Made by a program: the position numbers and the translations under genes
The notes under the pieces: model-generated
Told to the model about the DNA's origin: nothing
Databases searched by the model: none
The model's input: the letters and a program-made list of their open reading frames with translations, nothing else
NCBI GenBank assembly: GCA_017516465.1
Contig: JAFXCR010000036.1
Location: 1-35,689 of the forward strand
Length of the DNA: 35,689 nucleotides
Direction: 5' to 3'
DNA from: Ruminococcus sp.
Lineage (GTDB): Bacteria > Bacillota > Clostridia > Oscillospirales > Ruminococcaceae
In this document: one piece after another, positions 9,201-17,495 of the stretch
How positions within the stretch are numbered: the first letter of the stretch is position 1
Layout: every line of letters starts with the position of its first letter

Positions 9201-10146
9201 ATATACAGAGTTCGGCGAGGGCTATGGAGACTGTGACGGAAACGGCTTCAAGCTCGGCGGTGCAGGAGTAGGCACTGCGCATATCGTTGAAAACTGTCTT
9301 GCTTTTGAAAATCTCAACAGCGGCTTTACTGATAACAACAATCCCAAGCTCGGCAGTCTCAGGAACTGTACATCCTATAATAACGGAGTAGGCGGCAGCG
9401 GCAAGTCGAATTATATGGTATATCGCTGTTCATCCTCTACAAAGCTTGATAATCTTATTTCTTATACAAATACAGGCAAGGTATCTGATACAGGTGCGTC
9501 AGGAATAAAGGTTGCTAACGATAAGCTTGTAGGAATTGCGAATAATACCATATACTATAACGGAAAATATTACTTTGCAAAGAGCAATGTCTCAATGACA
9601 AACGGTGCAAAGCTCGGAGATGTTGTAACGCTTTCGGATTCTGATTTCATTTCCCTCTCAGTTCCGGCAATGAAAACTGATTTCCATACGGTATGGAGAG
9701 CGTCAGACGGAACAATCAGAACAGGCGGATTTGCTGAATCAACAGGAACATACGGTACACTTGGTTATCATCTTGATAACAGCGGAACCCCCTCAACACT
9801 TACAGGACAGTCAGGAACAGCTTCCTCTCAGCAGACAACAACATCATCATCATCAACTACTACTTCTATAACAACTGTAACAACAACAGTTTCTGTACCT
9901 GCTGAAGGTAAGGCAGGCGATGCAAACTGCGACGGAACAGTAAATCTTTCAGACGCTATCCTCGTATTGCAGGTAATTGGAAATCCTGATACTTACGGAG
10001 TAAGCGGAACAGAGAAATCGCATATTACAGCAGACGGTATAGCAAACGCTGACGTATCTTCAAAGGGAGATGGACTTACTAATATGGACGCGCTTGCAAT
10101 CCAGAGATATCTGCTCAAACTCATATCAGTTCTCCCTGAGTCGTAA
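6295..10146 (+). CDS. Cellulosomal pectate lyase, PL1-CBM77-PL9-dockerin
   Basis: This is a 1283-residue secreted multimodular enzyme. Signal peptide to about residue 46 (AVAA). A Fn3-like segment runs from about 49 to 125. A PL1 pectate lyase right-handed beta-helix follows (about 130-545) with the motif QAKGDGALD (from 305) and SRHPR (358-362, the usual catalytic arginine region). A Thr-rich linker leads to a module at about 600-706, placed as CBM77 (pectin-binding) because of this architecture. A second Thr/Ser linker precedes a PL9 domain (about 741-1130). Asp917, Asp941, Asp942 and Asp945 there match the spacing of the calcium ligands of Pel9A, and Lys986 in GFKLGG is the likely catalytic base. 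A third linker leads to the dockerin (1208-1283). The PL1 and PL9 domains would both cleave polygalacturonate by calcium-dependent beta-elimination. The same domain order is known in R. flavefaciens. The gene is monocistronic by promoter and terminator. Confidence 0.93.
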   Translation: MRDLKTKKRIASAVAAAVMSFSSVAGIFGSTGVIIKDNNALTAVAAESTVKFNQAVGYAEAMYATWASVSGASGYNVYVDGVQIDSMLIRQYPGYMRADAVGLKAGSHTMKVVPIVGGKEDSSKAAEITATSYANDRSGYAFEGNHSPGAYKADGTLKENAIVVYVTNENKDSVTVKLNAEGKGEVDCTGVQNIITAYKKGKETRPIAIRFIGNITDPSVLTKGDLVIDTATAGMTIEGIGNDATFNGFGLVLKNAVDVEVRNIGFMNCNSSEGDNCGLQQNNSYCWVHNCDFFYGDAGSDADQAKGDGALDTKKSHHITHSYNHFVDNGKCNLQGANSSDTSNYITYHHNWFDHSDSRHPRVRVATVHVYNNYYDGNSKYGIGSTTDSDIFAENNYFRNCKNPMMISGQGTDAAGEGTFSGEVGGMIKAYGNIFEGGVYVPYSQNSTQFDFYDAKSRDESVPSSVKAAKGGASYNNFDTASGFYSYKVDAAADVPAVVMSKAGRVDGGDFKWQFDNSVDDADYAVNSALKSALKSYDDKITAIGSGFKEDSNNPPAVITTVSTPAPSKTTTTTTKGNNPVVTTTSPSQPVQPSEGGQEHNFTTNGNSSSFYTISGNLSTSKGTVTYAGKTLTQCLKIETATSISFNAGSSGKLTLVFAEPTATIKVDGTKYAASGDGIITVDLGAGAHTITKADSVNLFYMVFGGSSAAPVVTTTTTKKPSVTTTTTAVNPPSSGTSGLKTVVEGAIYCSPDGNGSGTKDSPTDVLSAIKNVKAGGTIYLLDGTYKFSETILIDSSNNGTSGAYKTIQAYPENRGAVVFDFSAMSVSGSNRGFVLDGDYWQFAGFEITKAGDNGMLLAGNYNRIIEMVFNDNQDTGLQVSRYDTNASSIADWPSYNLILNCTSKNNCDDATMENADGFAAKLTCGEGNLFDGCMAYNNSDDGWDLYAKEATGPIGVVTIKNCVAFRNGYTEFGEGYGDCDGNGFKLGGAGVGTAHIVENCLAFENLNSGFTDNNNPKLGSLRNCTSYNNGVGGSGKSNYMVYRCSSSTKLDNLISYTNTGKVSDTGASGIKVANDKLVGIANNTIYYNGKYYFAKSNVSMTNGAKLGDVVTLSDSDFISLSVPAMKTDFHTVWRASDGTIRTGGFAESTGTYGTLGYHLDNSGTPSTLTGQSGTASSQQTTTSSSSTTTSITTVTTTVSVPAEGKAGDANCDGTVNLSDAILVLQVIGNPDTYGVSGTEKSHITADGIANADVSSKGDGLTNMDALAIQRYLLKLISVLPES
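9916..10143 (+). other. Dockerin domain of the pectate lyase
   Basis: The first calcium loop is canonical (DANCDGTVNLSD). The second has the spacing D-x5-DG-x-TN-x-D followed by ALAIQRYLL. It would anchor the enzyme to a scaffoldin cohesin. Confidence 0.93.
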
Positions 10147-10181
10147 TTGATTCAGGTTCCCCTGAAAATATAATGGTACAT

Positions 10182-10213
10182 GAAAACAGGAGCCCATTCG
10201 GACTCCTGTTTTC
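10182..10213. terminator. Bidirectional intrinsic terminator between pectate lyase and hpt
   Basis: An 11-bp perfect stem (GAAAACAGGAG against CTCCTGTTTTC) with a 10-nt loop lies between the convergent stops at 10146 and 10229. The T-rich 3' arm on each strand fits termination from both sides. Confidence 0.85.
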
Positions 10214-10228
10214 GTATTAATTCAGTGA

Positions 10229-10768
10229 TTATTCTTCAAATTCTGCAATATAAGGAAGATTGCGGTGATATCCGTTGTAATCAAGACCATATCCGACAAC
10301 AAAATAATCAGGAATGGTAAAGAGTGAAACATCAGCCTCAAGCTTAACAGTACGTCTTGCCGGCTTGTCAAGCAGAGTAATTATCCTGAGTGACAGCGGA
10401 TTTCTTTCTTTCAGGATTTTTATAACCTGACTGAGTGTTCTGCCGGTATCAATGATATCCTCGACAATGATTACATGATATTTGCTTATATCATGCTTAA
10501 GATCCATGGTGATTTCTACCTGACCGCATGACTCTGTTGAGTTGCCTAAGTAGCTTTTGGCTTCCATAAAGTCAATGCGGCAGGGGATATTCATGCAGCG
10601 GCAGAGATCGCCGAGGAAAATGAAGGCTCCCTTCAGAACACTTACAAGCAGAACGGGCTTGCCTTCGTATATTTGTGCAAGCTGTTCTCCGGCAGATTGA
10701 ACTGCATTTCTGATATCGTCCTCAGAGATAAGTACACGTTTTACTCTTCCTTGATTATTATTGTCCAT
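10229..10768 (-). CDS. hpt: Hypoxanthine phosphoribosyltransferase
   Basis: This is a 179-residue cytoplasmic purine-salvage enzyme that transfers the phosphoribosyl group of PRPP to hypoxanthine (and usually guanine). The PRPP-binding motif VEDIIDTGRT is at 102-111. VSVLKGAFIFLGDL near 42-55 and LLDKPARR further on are family hallmarks. Length is typical (about 175-185). The ATG lies inside the last 11 nt of the GH31 gene (ATGGACAATAA), so translation is probably coupled. An AAAGGA SD sits in the GH31 3' end. It is the last gene of a minus-strand unit ftsH-GH31-hpt, ending at the bidirectional terminator. Confidence 0.96.
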   Translation of the reverse strand: MDNNNQGRVKRVLISEDDIRNAVQSAGEQLAQIYEGKPVLLVSVLKGAFIFLGDLCRCMNIPCRIDFMEAKSYLGNSTESCGQVEITMDLKHDISKYHVIIVEDIIDTGRTLSQVIKILKERNPLSLRIITLLDKPARRTVKLEADVSLFTIPDYFVVGYGLDYNGYHRNLPYIAEFEE

Positions 10769-13100
10769 GTTTTTTTTCCTTTCCAGAAATTATTGATATC
10801 TTAAGTTCCTGAGCACTTTCAACAGTGAAGGGGTTGTACGTTCCTGTTACGGCAACGATAAGCTGTTTGTTTTGTCTTTCAGCGAAGATTTCAGCTGCCA
10901 GTTTTCCGTTTCTGTCGTATACCTGACTGAATGAAGTCTGTCCGTCCTCAATGCCATAGACGACTATTTTCATGTTGTCGGAATAGTCGTAATCGGCAGT
11001 ATTCCGGAAATCTCCGTATACCAATATTGAACATGGCTTTGCGTACAGCGGAAGTCCGAAGTAATCGTATTTTCTTGTATACCAGCTTCCGCCGTCCAGT
11101 GTTTCGCCGGTCTGGATATCGGTCCAGACTCCTCCCTTGGGAAGGTAGAAATCGCATATACCATCCTCATTGAAAACAGGAGCCACAAGCAGTGAATCAC
11201 CGAGCATATACTGAGTATCCAGAGTTAGACAGTTCCGGTCATAGCCGAAGTCAACAGCCATTGCTCTCATCATGGGAATACCGGTTTTGTGTGTATATAC
11301 TGCCTGAGCGTAGAGATACGGCATAAGACGTCCCTTAAGCTTTACGAAATGACGTGCAACATCGCAGCTTTCCTCGTCGAATTTCCACGGAACACGATAT
11401 GAAGAACTTCCATGATAGCGTGAATGAGTTGAGAGAAGCCCGAAGGCTGTCCATCGCTTGTAGAGATCAGGAGTTCCTGTCGCTTCAAAGCCGGAAATAT
11501 CGTGGGAGAAGAAGCCGAATCCAGACATACAGAGAGAAAGTCCGCCTCTGAGAGTTTCCCACATGGACGCATAACTTGAAAAGCAGTCGCCGCCCCAGTG
11601 GACAGGGAACTTCTGGCATCCGGTTGTAGCTGAGCGTGAGAAAAGGCACGCATTTTCGACACCGTTAATTTCACTGAGGACATCGTAAACAGTTTTGTTA
11701 TAGAGGTAGGAATAGTAATTATGTAATTTAAAGGGATCTGAGCCGTCTGAATATATCACATCAGTAGGAATTCTTTCACCGAAATCTGTTTTTATTGCGT
11801 CGATTCCCATTTCGGCAAGCTCACGGATTCTGTCAGAATACCAGCTTCTTGCGTCTGGATTTGTAAAGTCAATCACAGCAAGTCCGGGCTGCCATAAATC
11901 AGTCTGAAAAACTGAACCGTCACGGTTCTTGATAAAGTACCCATTTTCAGCAAGCTCACTGAATACAGATGCACGCTGTCCCACATAGGGATTCACCCAC
12001 AGACATATTCTGATTCCCTTTGCTTTTAGTCTTTCAATAAGTTTGGCTGGATCAGGGAACATTTTTTTATCCCATTCAAAGCCGCACCATTGGAATTCCT
12101 TCATCCAGAAGCAGTCGAAGTGAAAGACATCAAGAGGGATATCACGTTTCTGCATTTCGTCAATAAAGGATGTGACTGTTTCTTCGTTATAGTTGGTGAC
12201 AAAGGAGGTAGACAGCCAGAGTCCGAATGAATATGCTGGCGGAAGAGCAGGTTTTCCGGTGAGTGTGGTATATGTCTGAATAACATTGCCGATAGAGCTT
12301 CCACCGAAGATGAAGTATTCAAGCCGCTGTCCCTGTACAGAAAAAGCTGTTTTTGAGACATCTTCACTGCCGATTTCAAAGGAAACTTTTTCGGGATGAT
12401 TTACAAAAACACCGTAATTTCGTGAAGAAACAAAGAAGGGGATTGATTTGTAGCTTTGCTCCGAGCTTGTTCCACCATCATTGTTCCAGATATCCACGGT
12501 CTGACCGTTCTTTACGAATGGAGTGAATTTCTCGCCGAAGCCGTAGATGTATTCACCTACGGAAATTCCGAGCATATCGCGGATAAATGTATTTTCACCG
12601 CTGTCAGACTTCGCATAGAAGGGGAGCGATTTTTCTGACAGTCTTCTTATTTCCGAGTTAAGAGGAGCTTCCTCAATAACAGAGAGGGTACGCTGTCCTG
12701 ATTCTGTAAGAAGCTGACCATCGTATTTGTATGTCACTTTCCAGCACGAGTCCGGAGGTCCTATCGTTACAGATGTTTTACCGGATTTAAGTTCGCATCC
12801 GCCATCGGGGGCAGTACTTATTTGCGGTCTGAAGTAAGGCGATTTATAGAGCTGGAATGAAGGAGACTTCTGTGAAGTGCCTGAGAAATGATCAATTGTG
12901 ATTCTGATGCAGTTTTCGAGATGTGATGTGAATTTTACTGTGAACATCGGACCTCCAAGAGTCATTCCTCTGTTGGATATCCATTGATGAGAAGCGTATA
13001 CGGTTATAGAATTTTCATCAGTTTCCATGCCGGATATCTGTACTGCATAACTGACGTTGTATCCGGCTTTATTATGCCAGTAGCCATCTGAAACTTTCAT
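10758..13100 (-). CDS. GH31 alpha-xylosidase (YicI-like), cytoplasmic
   Basis: This is a 780-residue protein without signal peptide. It matches the GH31 alpha-xylosidase type: N-terminal beta-sandwich, (beta/alpha)8 barrel and C-terminal beta domains. The nucleophile is Asp439 in KTDFGERIPTDV, wording typical of YicI-like alpha-xylosidases. The acid/base is Asp505 in HWGGD. Length is close to YicI. The expected role is removal of non-reducing alpha-1,6-xylose from imported xyloglucan oligosaccharides, fitting the GH5_4-like enzyme nearby. The ATG has AAGGAG 7-8 nt upstream and its own promoter, and the gene overlaps hpt by 11 nt. An alpha-glucosidase activity is a less likely alternative. Confidence 0.9.
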   Translation of the reverse strand: MKVSDGYWHNKAGYNVSYAVQISGMETDENSITVYASHQWISNRGMTLGGPMFTVKFTSHLENCIRITIDHFSGTSQKSPSFQLYKSPYFRPQISTAPDGGCELKSGKTSVTIGPPDSCWKVTYKYDGQLLTESGQRTLSVIEEAPLNSEIRRLSEKSLPFYAKSDSGENTFIRDMLGISVGEYIYGFGEKFTPFVKNGQTVDIWNNDGGTSSEQSYKSIPFFVSSRNYGVFVNHPEKVSFEIGSEDVSKTAFSVQGQRLEYFIFGGSSIGNVIQTYTTLTGKPALPPAYSFGLWLSTSFVTNYNEETVTSFIDEMQKRDIPLDVFHFDCFWMKEFQWCGFEWDKKMFPDPAKLIERLKAKGIRICLWVNPYVGQRASVFSELAENGYFIKNRDGSVFQTDLWQPGLAVIDFTNPDARSWYSDRIRELAEMGIDAIKTDFGERIPTDVIYSDGSDPFKLHNYYSYLYNKTVYDVLSEINGVENACLFSRSATTGCQKFPVHWGGDCFSSYASMWETLRGGLSLCMSGFGFFSHDISGFEATGTPDLYKRWTAFGLLSTHSRYHGSSSYRVPWKFDEESCDVARHFVKLKGRLMPYLYAQAVYTHKTGIPMMRAMAVDFGYDRNCLTLDTQYMLGDSLLVAPVFNEDGICDFYLPKGGVWTDIQTGETLDGGSWYTRKYDYFGLPLYAKPCSILVYGDFRNTADYDYSDNMKIVVYGIEDGQTSFSQVYDRNGKLAAEIFAERQNKQLIVAVTGTYNPFTVESAQELKISIISGKEKKHGQ

Positions 13101-13123
13101 AAAAAACTCCTTGAAATCATGTC

Positions 13124-13152
13124 ATTATAAGAATATAATAACACAATTTCAA
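13124..13152 (-). promoter_or_regulatory. Promoter of the GH31-hpt unit
   Basis: On the minus strand TTGAAA (13147-13152) and TATAAT (13124-13129) are separated by 17 nt, with the -10 only about 24 nt before the ATG. The leader would be about 17 nt and holds the AAGGAG. It lies in the 71-bp gap after ftsH, where no terminator is visible, so readthrough from ftsH is also possible. Confidence 0.78.
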
Positions 13153-13171
13153 GGAAATTACAAGAGAAATA

Positions 13172-14797
13172 CTATTTTTCCGCAATTATTGACATAAACT
13201 CAATACCTGACAAAGTTTCCTTTTCAAGGAGATGGTCAGTCAGCTCGCAGAGCTTGCCGACATTTTGCCTGAGAATATCGCAGGCTTTTTCAAAGCACTG
13301 ACGTATTATTTCCTTTACTTCATTGTCGATCTGATACGCAGTTTCTTGAGCACATATAAGCGAGACATTGCCGCCAAGATAACGATCATTCATGGTCTCA
13401 AGAGCCATCATGCCGAATTTTTCACTCATTCCGAATCTGGTAACCATTGCTTTTGCAATCTGTGTAGCCTTTTCGATATCGTTGGATGCTCCGCTTGTAC
13501 ACGTTCCGAAGATAAGTTCTTCAGCAGCACGCCCTCCGGTAAGAACTGTTATTCTTGCGAGAGCTTCTTCCTTTGTCATAAGAAATTTATCTCCTTCGTC
13601 AACCTGCAAGGTGTAGCCAAGTGCTCCGGAGGTGCGTGGTATTATCGTAATTTTATGTATCGGTGCGGAATCCTTTTGTATTGCGGCAACCAGTGCATGA
13701 CCTATTTCATGACAAGCGATAATTTTCCTTTCTTTTGGCGATATAACGGCATTTTTTCGTTGATATCCGGCTATTACAACCTCAATGCTTTCTTCAAGAT
13801 CAGCCTGTGTCACGGAATTTCTTCCGTTTCTCACGGCTCTGAGGGCAGATTCGTTGATGATATTGGCAAGCTCTGCTCCTGAGGCACCGGCGGTTGCTCT
13901 TGCCACAGAGTCAAAATCTATGTCAGGATCAGTTCTGACTTTTTTTGCATGAACTGCAAGTATCGCTTTCCGTCCTGCCATGTCGGGAAGCTCTGCCGGA
14001 ATACGTCTGTCGAAGCGTCCGGGACGAAGAAGTGCAGGATCAAGCGACTCCGGACGATTTGTTGCAGCGAGTATAACAACTCCTTTTTTTCCGTCAAAGC
14101 CATCCATTTCAGTAAGAAGCTGATTGAGAGTTTGTTCACGCTCGTCACTGCTGCCAGTATGACCTTCACGCTTCTTTCCGATAGCGTCGATTTCATCGAT
14201 AAATACGATACACGGAGCTTTTTCACTGGCTTGCCTGAAAAGATCCCGCACCTTTGCGGCACCTACTCCCACAAACATTTCTACAAATTCGGAACCAGAA
14301 ATTGAAAAAAACGGGACATCAGCTTCTCCGGCAACAGCTTGTGCAAGCAGAGTTTTTCCAGTTCCGGGAGGACCTACGAGCAGAGCACCCTTTGGAAGAA
14401 AAGCACCTATTCCAGAATATTTTTCTGGATCATGAAGAAAATCGACAATTTCTTTTAGTGCTTCTTTAGCTTCATCCTGACCTGCGACATCCTCAAAGGT
14501 TTTTCCGGTCTGAGCTTTTACATAAACCTTTGCGCTGCTTTTCCCGAATGACATCATCCTGCTGCTCCGTCTGCCTACACTTCTTGAAAGTATCACGCAT
14601 ACTGCGATTACAAGAAGAACAGGAAGAAGCCATGAAATAGCAGAGTTGTCAAATCCTGTGAATAGTCCATGCTGAGTCTGTTTTGTATCTGGAGTTTTCA
14701 CTGCTGGAATTACAAACAGACAATACAGTATTGCAAGAATGAGTGCTGTCAGGAAAAAAATTAGAATATTATTTTTGCTTTTATAATTATCTTTCAT
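13172..14797 (-). CDS. ftsH: ATP-dependent zinc metalloprotease FtsH (short form)
   Basis: This is a 541-residue membrane-bound AAA+ protease that degrades membrane and regulatory proteins. TM1 is at about 11-33 and TM2 at about 54-71. Walker A GPPGTGKT is at 142-149, followed by Walker [10 protein letters not shown], the second region of homology ending RPGRFDRR, and the zinc site HEIGH (363-367, ligands His363 and His367, catalytic Glu364). A later SNDIEKAT supplies the third ligand Asp. The stretch between the two TMs is only about 20 residues, much shorter than the roughly 70 or more in canonical FtsH. The start at 14797 is preferred over 14890 because it gives the normal FtsH N-terminus and has AAAGGAG upstream, although the 14-nt spacing is long. 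It may be a paralogue of a full-length FtsH elsewhere. It has its own promoter. Confidence 0.93.
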   Translation of the reverse strand: MKDNYKSKNNILIFFLTALILAILYCLFVIPAVKTPDTKQTQHGLFTGFDNSAISWLLPVLLVIAVCVILSRSVGRRSSRMMSFGKSSAKVYVKAQTGKTFEDVAGQDEAKEALKEIVDFLHDPEKYSGIGAFLPKGALLVGPPGTGKTLLAQAVAGEADVPFFSISGSEFVEMFVGVGAAKVRDLFRQASEKAPCIVFIDEIDAIGKKREGHTGSSDEREQTLNQLLTEMDGFDGKKGVVILAATNRPESLDPALLRPGRFDRRIPAELPDMAGRKAILAVHAKKVRTDPDIDFDSVARATAGASGAELANIINESALRAVRNGRNSVTQADLEESIEVVIAGYQRKNAVISPKERKIIACHEIGHALVAAIQKDSAPIHKITIIPRTSGALGYTLQVDEGDKFLMTKEEALARITVLTGGRAAEELIFGTCTSGASNDIEKATQIAKAMVTRFGMSEKFGMMALETMNDRYLGGNVSLICAQETAYQIDNEVKEIIRQCFEKACDILRQNVGKLCELTDHLLEKETLSGIEFMSIIAEK

Positions 14798-14827
14798 AGA
14801 TAAAAGTTCAACTCCTTTTCTGATAAA

Positions 14828-14856
14828 ATTATAACATGAAGCTGATATAAAGACAA
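14828..14856 (-). promoter_or_regulatory. Promoter of ftsH
   Basis: On the minus strand TTGTCT (14851-14856), 17 nt, and TATAAT (14828-14833) lie about 30 nt upstream of the chosen ATG. This position also supports the start at 14797, since the longer ORF would begin upstream of the promoter. Confidence 0.78.
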
Positions 14857-14871
14857 CAGGTAAGTTAAGGC

Positions 14872-14902
14872 AAAAAAAGAACTGCCCCATTCGGAGCAGT
14901 TC
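14872..14902 (-). terminator. Intrinsic terminator after the GH9 gene
   Basis: On the minus strand a 10-bp stem (GAACTGCTCC against GGGGCAGTTC, one wobble) with a short loop at 14879-14902 is followed by seven T (14872-14878). It begins 8 nt after the GH9 stop and separates it from ftsH. Confidence 0.92.
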
Positions 14903-14909
14903 GTAATTT

Positions 14910-17441
14910 TTATTTTTCAGGAAGTGCGTTGATCAGTTTGAGCAGATATTTCTGGATTGAAAGTGCGTCATTGTTTGTAATTCCATCGCCTGTGTTGTAA
15001 CAGTCAGCATTTAGCATTCCCTGTTTTGTGATAGTGCTCTTATCAGAACCACCGACACCGTAAGCGTCGGGATTACCGATCACCTGCAACACGAGGATAG
15101 CATCAGAGAGATTTACTGTACCGTCGCAGTTTGCGTCGCCGTAATCTGCTTCAGGCTTGGAATCAGGCTCTGTTCCGGGCTCGGGTTCGGGTTCAGCAGT
15201 TTCAGGAACACTTCCATCGGGTTCTACACCGCCGAGGAACTTATCACCAGAGTAAACACAGATATTGCTGAGCTTGACTTCGTTTCCAGTAGCATGGAAC
15301 GCATCATCCACGGGGAAGATTTCGAGTCCGTTGTAGCTCCAGTCATCAGAAGGATCCCATGTGTCGCCGTAGTAAAGACCGATTGTGAACTGGTATTTTT
15401 TACCTGAGTTTGCGATATTGTAGTCATCCCATGTGAAATCAAAGTAATATGTATCAGGAGTTTTGTCGTACTTATGAGGACCGCTGATTACTGCACCCTT
15501 AGTTTCAGCCTCAGCAGAGGACTGATCGTAGAGCTTTGAAACAGTTACACCCATAGGATTGGACATTCCCTTGCCGTTGTAGAAATAACGTACAGTTGTA
15601 GTGTCGAGAATCTTTGTAGCGTCTGTCATAACCATGAATGAAACCTTTGTAACGCCGGCACCGTTAGCATTGAGATCATCGATACCGCAGGCATTTACCC
15701 AGTAACCGTTTCCGCCGCCTGCGCTCTGAGTGAACTTAGGATCAGGGGGGAAGTTCTTTGTAGGCTGCATATCTTCTGTGCCGAAGAATTCGTAGAGACC
15801 AGCACAGGCACCAACGAATGCTGCGTTGTAGTCGATAGTAACTTCGTTGTCGATCCAGTCAGAAGTCATATCGTTGTGTTCGTCTGATGAGCCGGGACCT
15901 CCGGCGAGAGCACCATAAAGAACATATCTGTGCTCGTAGGGATCTTCACACTTTGTAAGACCTGAAGCTGCTCTGTGGTGAGGATATTTAGCGGAATTCT
16001 CGTTGTATCCGACGATAAGGCTTCTGCTTCCGTGTGTAGGACCGCCTGTTGCAGCTGCTTCTTCAAAAGTGAGGTCGTTGTCGCCCATGAGGTAGTGCAT
16101 CTGCTTCTGAGCCCACTTGGAGAATTCGCCGGGCTGTCCGTTGTTAGTGTACTTGTCGTAAACAAGACCTACAAGCTGCATAGCTGTATTGTAACGAGCT
16201 GAACCCCACTGGTTAAGGAAAGCATAACCCTGAGGAGTTTCAAGAGCCTGCCATGTAGGGAGACATTTCTGAACCTGTTCCCAGATGTTCTCGAAAACAT
16301 ACTGATTCTTGCCCTGAGCAGTTCTCAGCATATTAATAAGGTCAACGTCAGGGAATTCCTGATTGATGCGTGCCCATACGCAGGCAGCACCGCTCCATAC
16401 GTCGTTCCAGCAGAAGCACCAGCCACTGGGAGCGTAGTAGTCATAGAAGGGAGCACCAGCTTCAAGGTAGGATGTATCTTCTGTACAGAGGAAGAGCCAG
16501 CCGGCTGCCCAGCAGAAGTCGTCAACCCATTTTTCAGAACGGTAGTAACCCTTAGGACCGTCAGCGTTATCACTGAGAACAGCTTCAACGTCATCTGCCA
16601 TTGACTTGATTCCGGCTTTGTCGAGAGCTGCTGTGCTGAAATCCCAGAGAGCCTTTGCGTAATCAAGACACTTTTCAGCGTATTCGGGATCTGTATCTTT
16701 GAAGTTAAGGTAGTTGAGTGCGAGAGAAGCAGCCGCAGAAGTTGTATAGTCGATCTGAGGCTTTTCTTCTGTAAGGAAAAAAGCAGGTCTGCCCATCTGG
16801 TCAATTTCAGGTGAGTTCCAGTAATCGTGGTCGATATCGCCGTCGCCTACCTGATAGCAGTGAGCAATAACCTTTCCGCTGTCGTCACGGAAAGTACACT
16901 TCATGAGGTAGTCGTTGAAGTAGCGAAGAATTGTCTCAATGTGATCATCCTGACCAGTTTTTACATAAGAGTCACGGAATTCATAATAACCCCAGCCAAG
17001 AGCAGCTGCGGAGTAGTTTTCAGGCATACCGAATTCAACGTGGTCGCCGGCGTCATGGAATCCGCCTGCAACGTCAACGCAGCCGTCGCCGTCGGGATCG
17101 AGGACATCCTTGTACTCGTCGATAAAGCTCTGTGAAAGGTTGGTACCAACGTATTTTTCGTCAATACCAGCAGTAAGCTTGACTGTTGCGTCATATGTAT
17201 GACAGTCGCCTCTCCACTTGTAGCGGTTGTTTTCATCTACCTCAGTACCGCACATATTAGCGTCGTAGAAATAGATTGAATACTGGAGTGCACGGGCGTA
17301 GTCAATGTCAAGCCCTGAGTCGTTGGCAAGAGAGTCGGCAAGCTCTTCTGCTCCGTTTACAGCCGGCATAGGGATAGCCGTCTGAGTGAGTGTTATTGCA
17401 CCGCACATTATGGATGCAATAAGCCGTTTTGATAGCTTCAT
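14910..17441 (-). CDS. Cellulosomal GH9 endoglucanase, GH9-CBM3-dockerin
   Basis: This is an 843-residue secreted enzyme. Signal peptide to about residue 30. A GH9 (alpha/alpha)6 domain covers about 45-570. The DAGD motif is at 130-133 (Asp133 the probable base), PHHRAASG is the substrate-binding His/Arg motif, and the catalytic acid is Glu533 in DNEVTIDYNAAF. A family 3 CBM follows (about 580-740, with GLYYG and WDPSDDWSYNGLE stretches), likely CBM3c, which often makes GH9 enzymes processive. A Pro/Glu linker leads to the dockerin. The role is hydrolysis of beta-1,4-glucan in cellulose. The start at 17441 has GGGAGG 8 nt upstream; an in-frame ATG at 17459 lies upstream of that SD. Codon use is strongly biased, suggesting high expression. 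No terminator separates it from the upstream GH26 gene, so a GH26-GH9 operon is likely. Confidence 0.94.
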   Translation of the reverse strand: MKLSKRLIASIMCGAITLTQTAIPMPAVNGAEELADSLANDSGLDIDYARALQYSIYFYDANMCGTEVDENNRYKWRGDCHTYDATVKLTAGIDEKYVGTNLSQSFIDEYKDVLDPDGDGCVDVAGGFHDAGDHVEFGMPENYSAAALGWGYYEFRDSYVKTGQDDHIETILRYFNDYLMKCTFRDDSGKVIAHCYQVGDGDIDHDYWNSPEIDQMGRPAFFLTEEKPQIDYTTSAAASLALNYLNFKDTDPEYAEKCLDYAKALWDFSTAALDKAGIKSMADDVEAVLSDNADGPKGYYRSEKWVDDFCWAAGWLFLCTEDTSYLEAGAPFYDYYAPSGWCFCWNDVWSGAACVWARINQEFPDVDLINMLRTAQGKNQYVFENIWEQVQKCLPTWQALETPQGYAFLNQWGSARYNTAMQLVGLVYDKYTNNGQPGEFSKWAQKQMHYLMGDNDLTFEEAAATGGPTHGSRSLIVGYNENSAKYPHHRAASGLTKCEDPYEHRYVLYGALAGGPGSSDEHNDMTSDWIDNEVTIDYNAAFVGACAGLYEFFGTEDMQPTKNFPPDPKFTQSAGGGNGYWVNACGIDDLNANGAGVTKVSFMVMTDATKILDTTTVRYFYNGKGMSNPMGVTVSKLYDQSSAEAETKGAVISGPHKYDKTPDTYYFDFTWDDYNIANSGKKYQFTIGLYYGDTWDPSDDWSYNGLEIFPVDDAFHATGNEVKLSNICVYSGDKFLGGVEPDGSVPETAEPEPEPGTEPDSKPEADYGDANCDGTVNLSDAILVLQVIGNPDAYGVGGSDKSTITKQGMLNADCYNTGDGITNNDALSIQKYLLKLINALPEK
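14913..15140 (-). other. Dockerin domain of the GH9 enzyme
   Basis: The first loop, DANCDGTVNLSD, is identical to that of the pectate lyase. The second is D-x5-DG-x-TN-x-D followed by ALSIQKYLL. It is expected to bind the same cohesin class as the pectate lyase dockerin. Confidence 0.93.
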
Positions 17442-17495
17442 GATAGAAATTCCTCCCATAAAAATAAATAATATATGTTATATTCTCCGTTTCTG

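Noticed and set aside
13232-13882. 216-residue open frame on the plus strand
   Set aside because: It is antisense to the ftsH protease domain, with Cys/Phe/Ser-rich composition and no family match.
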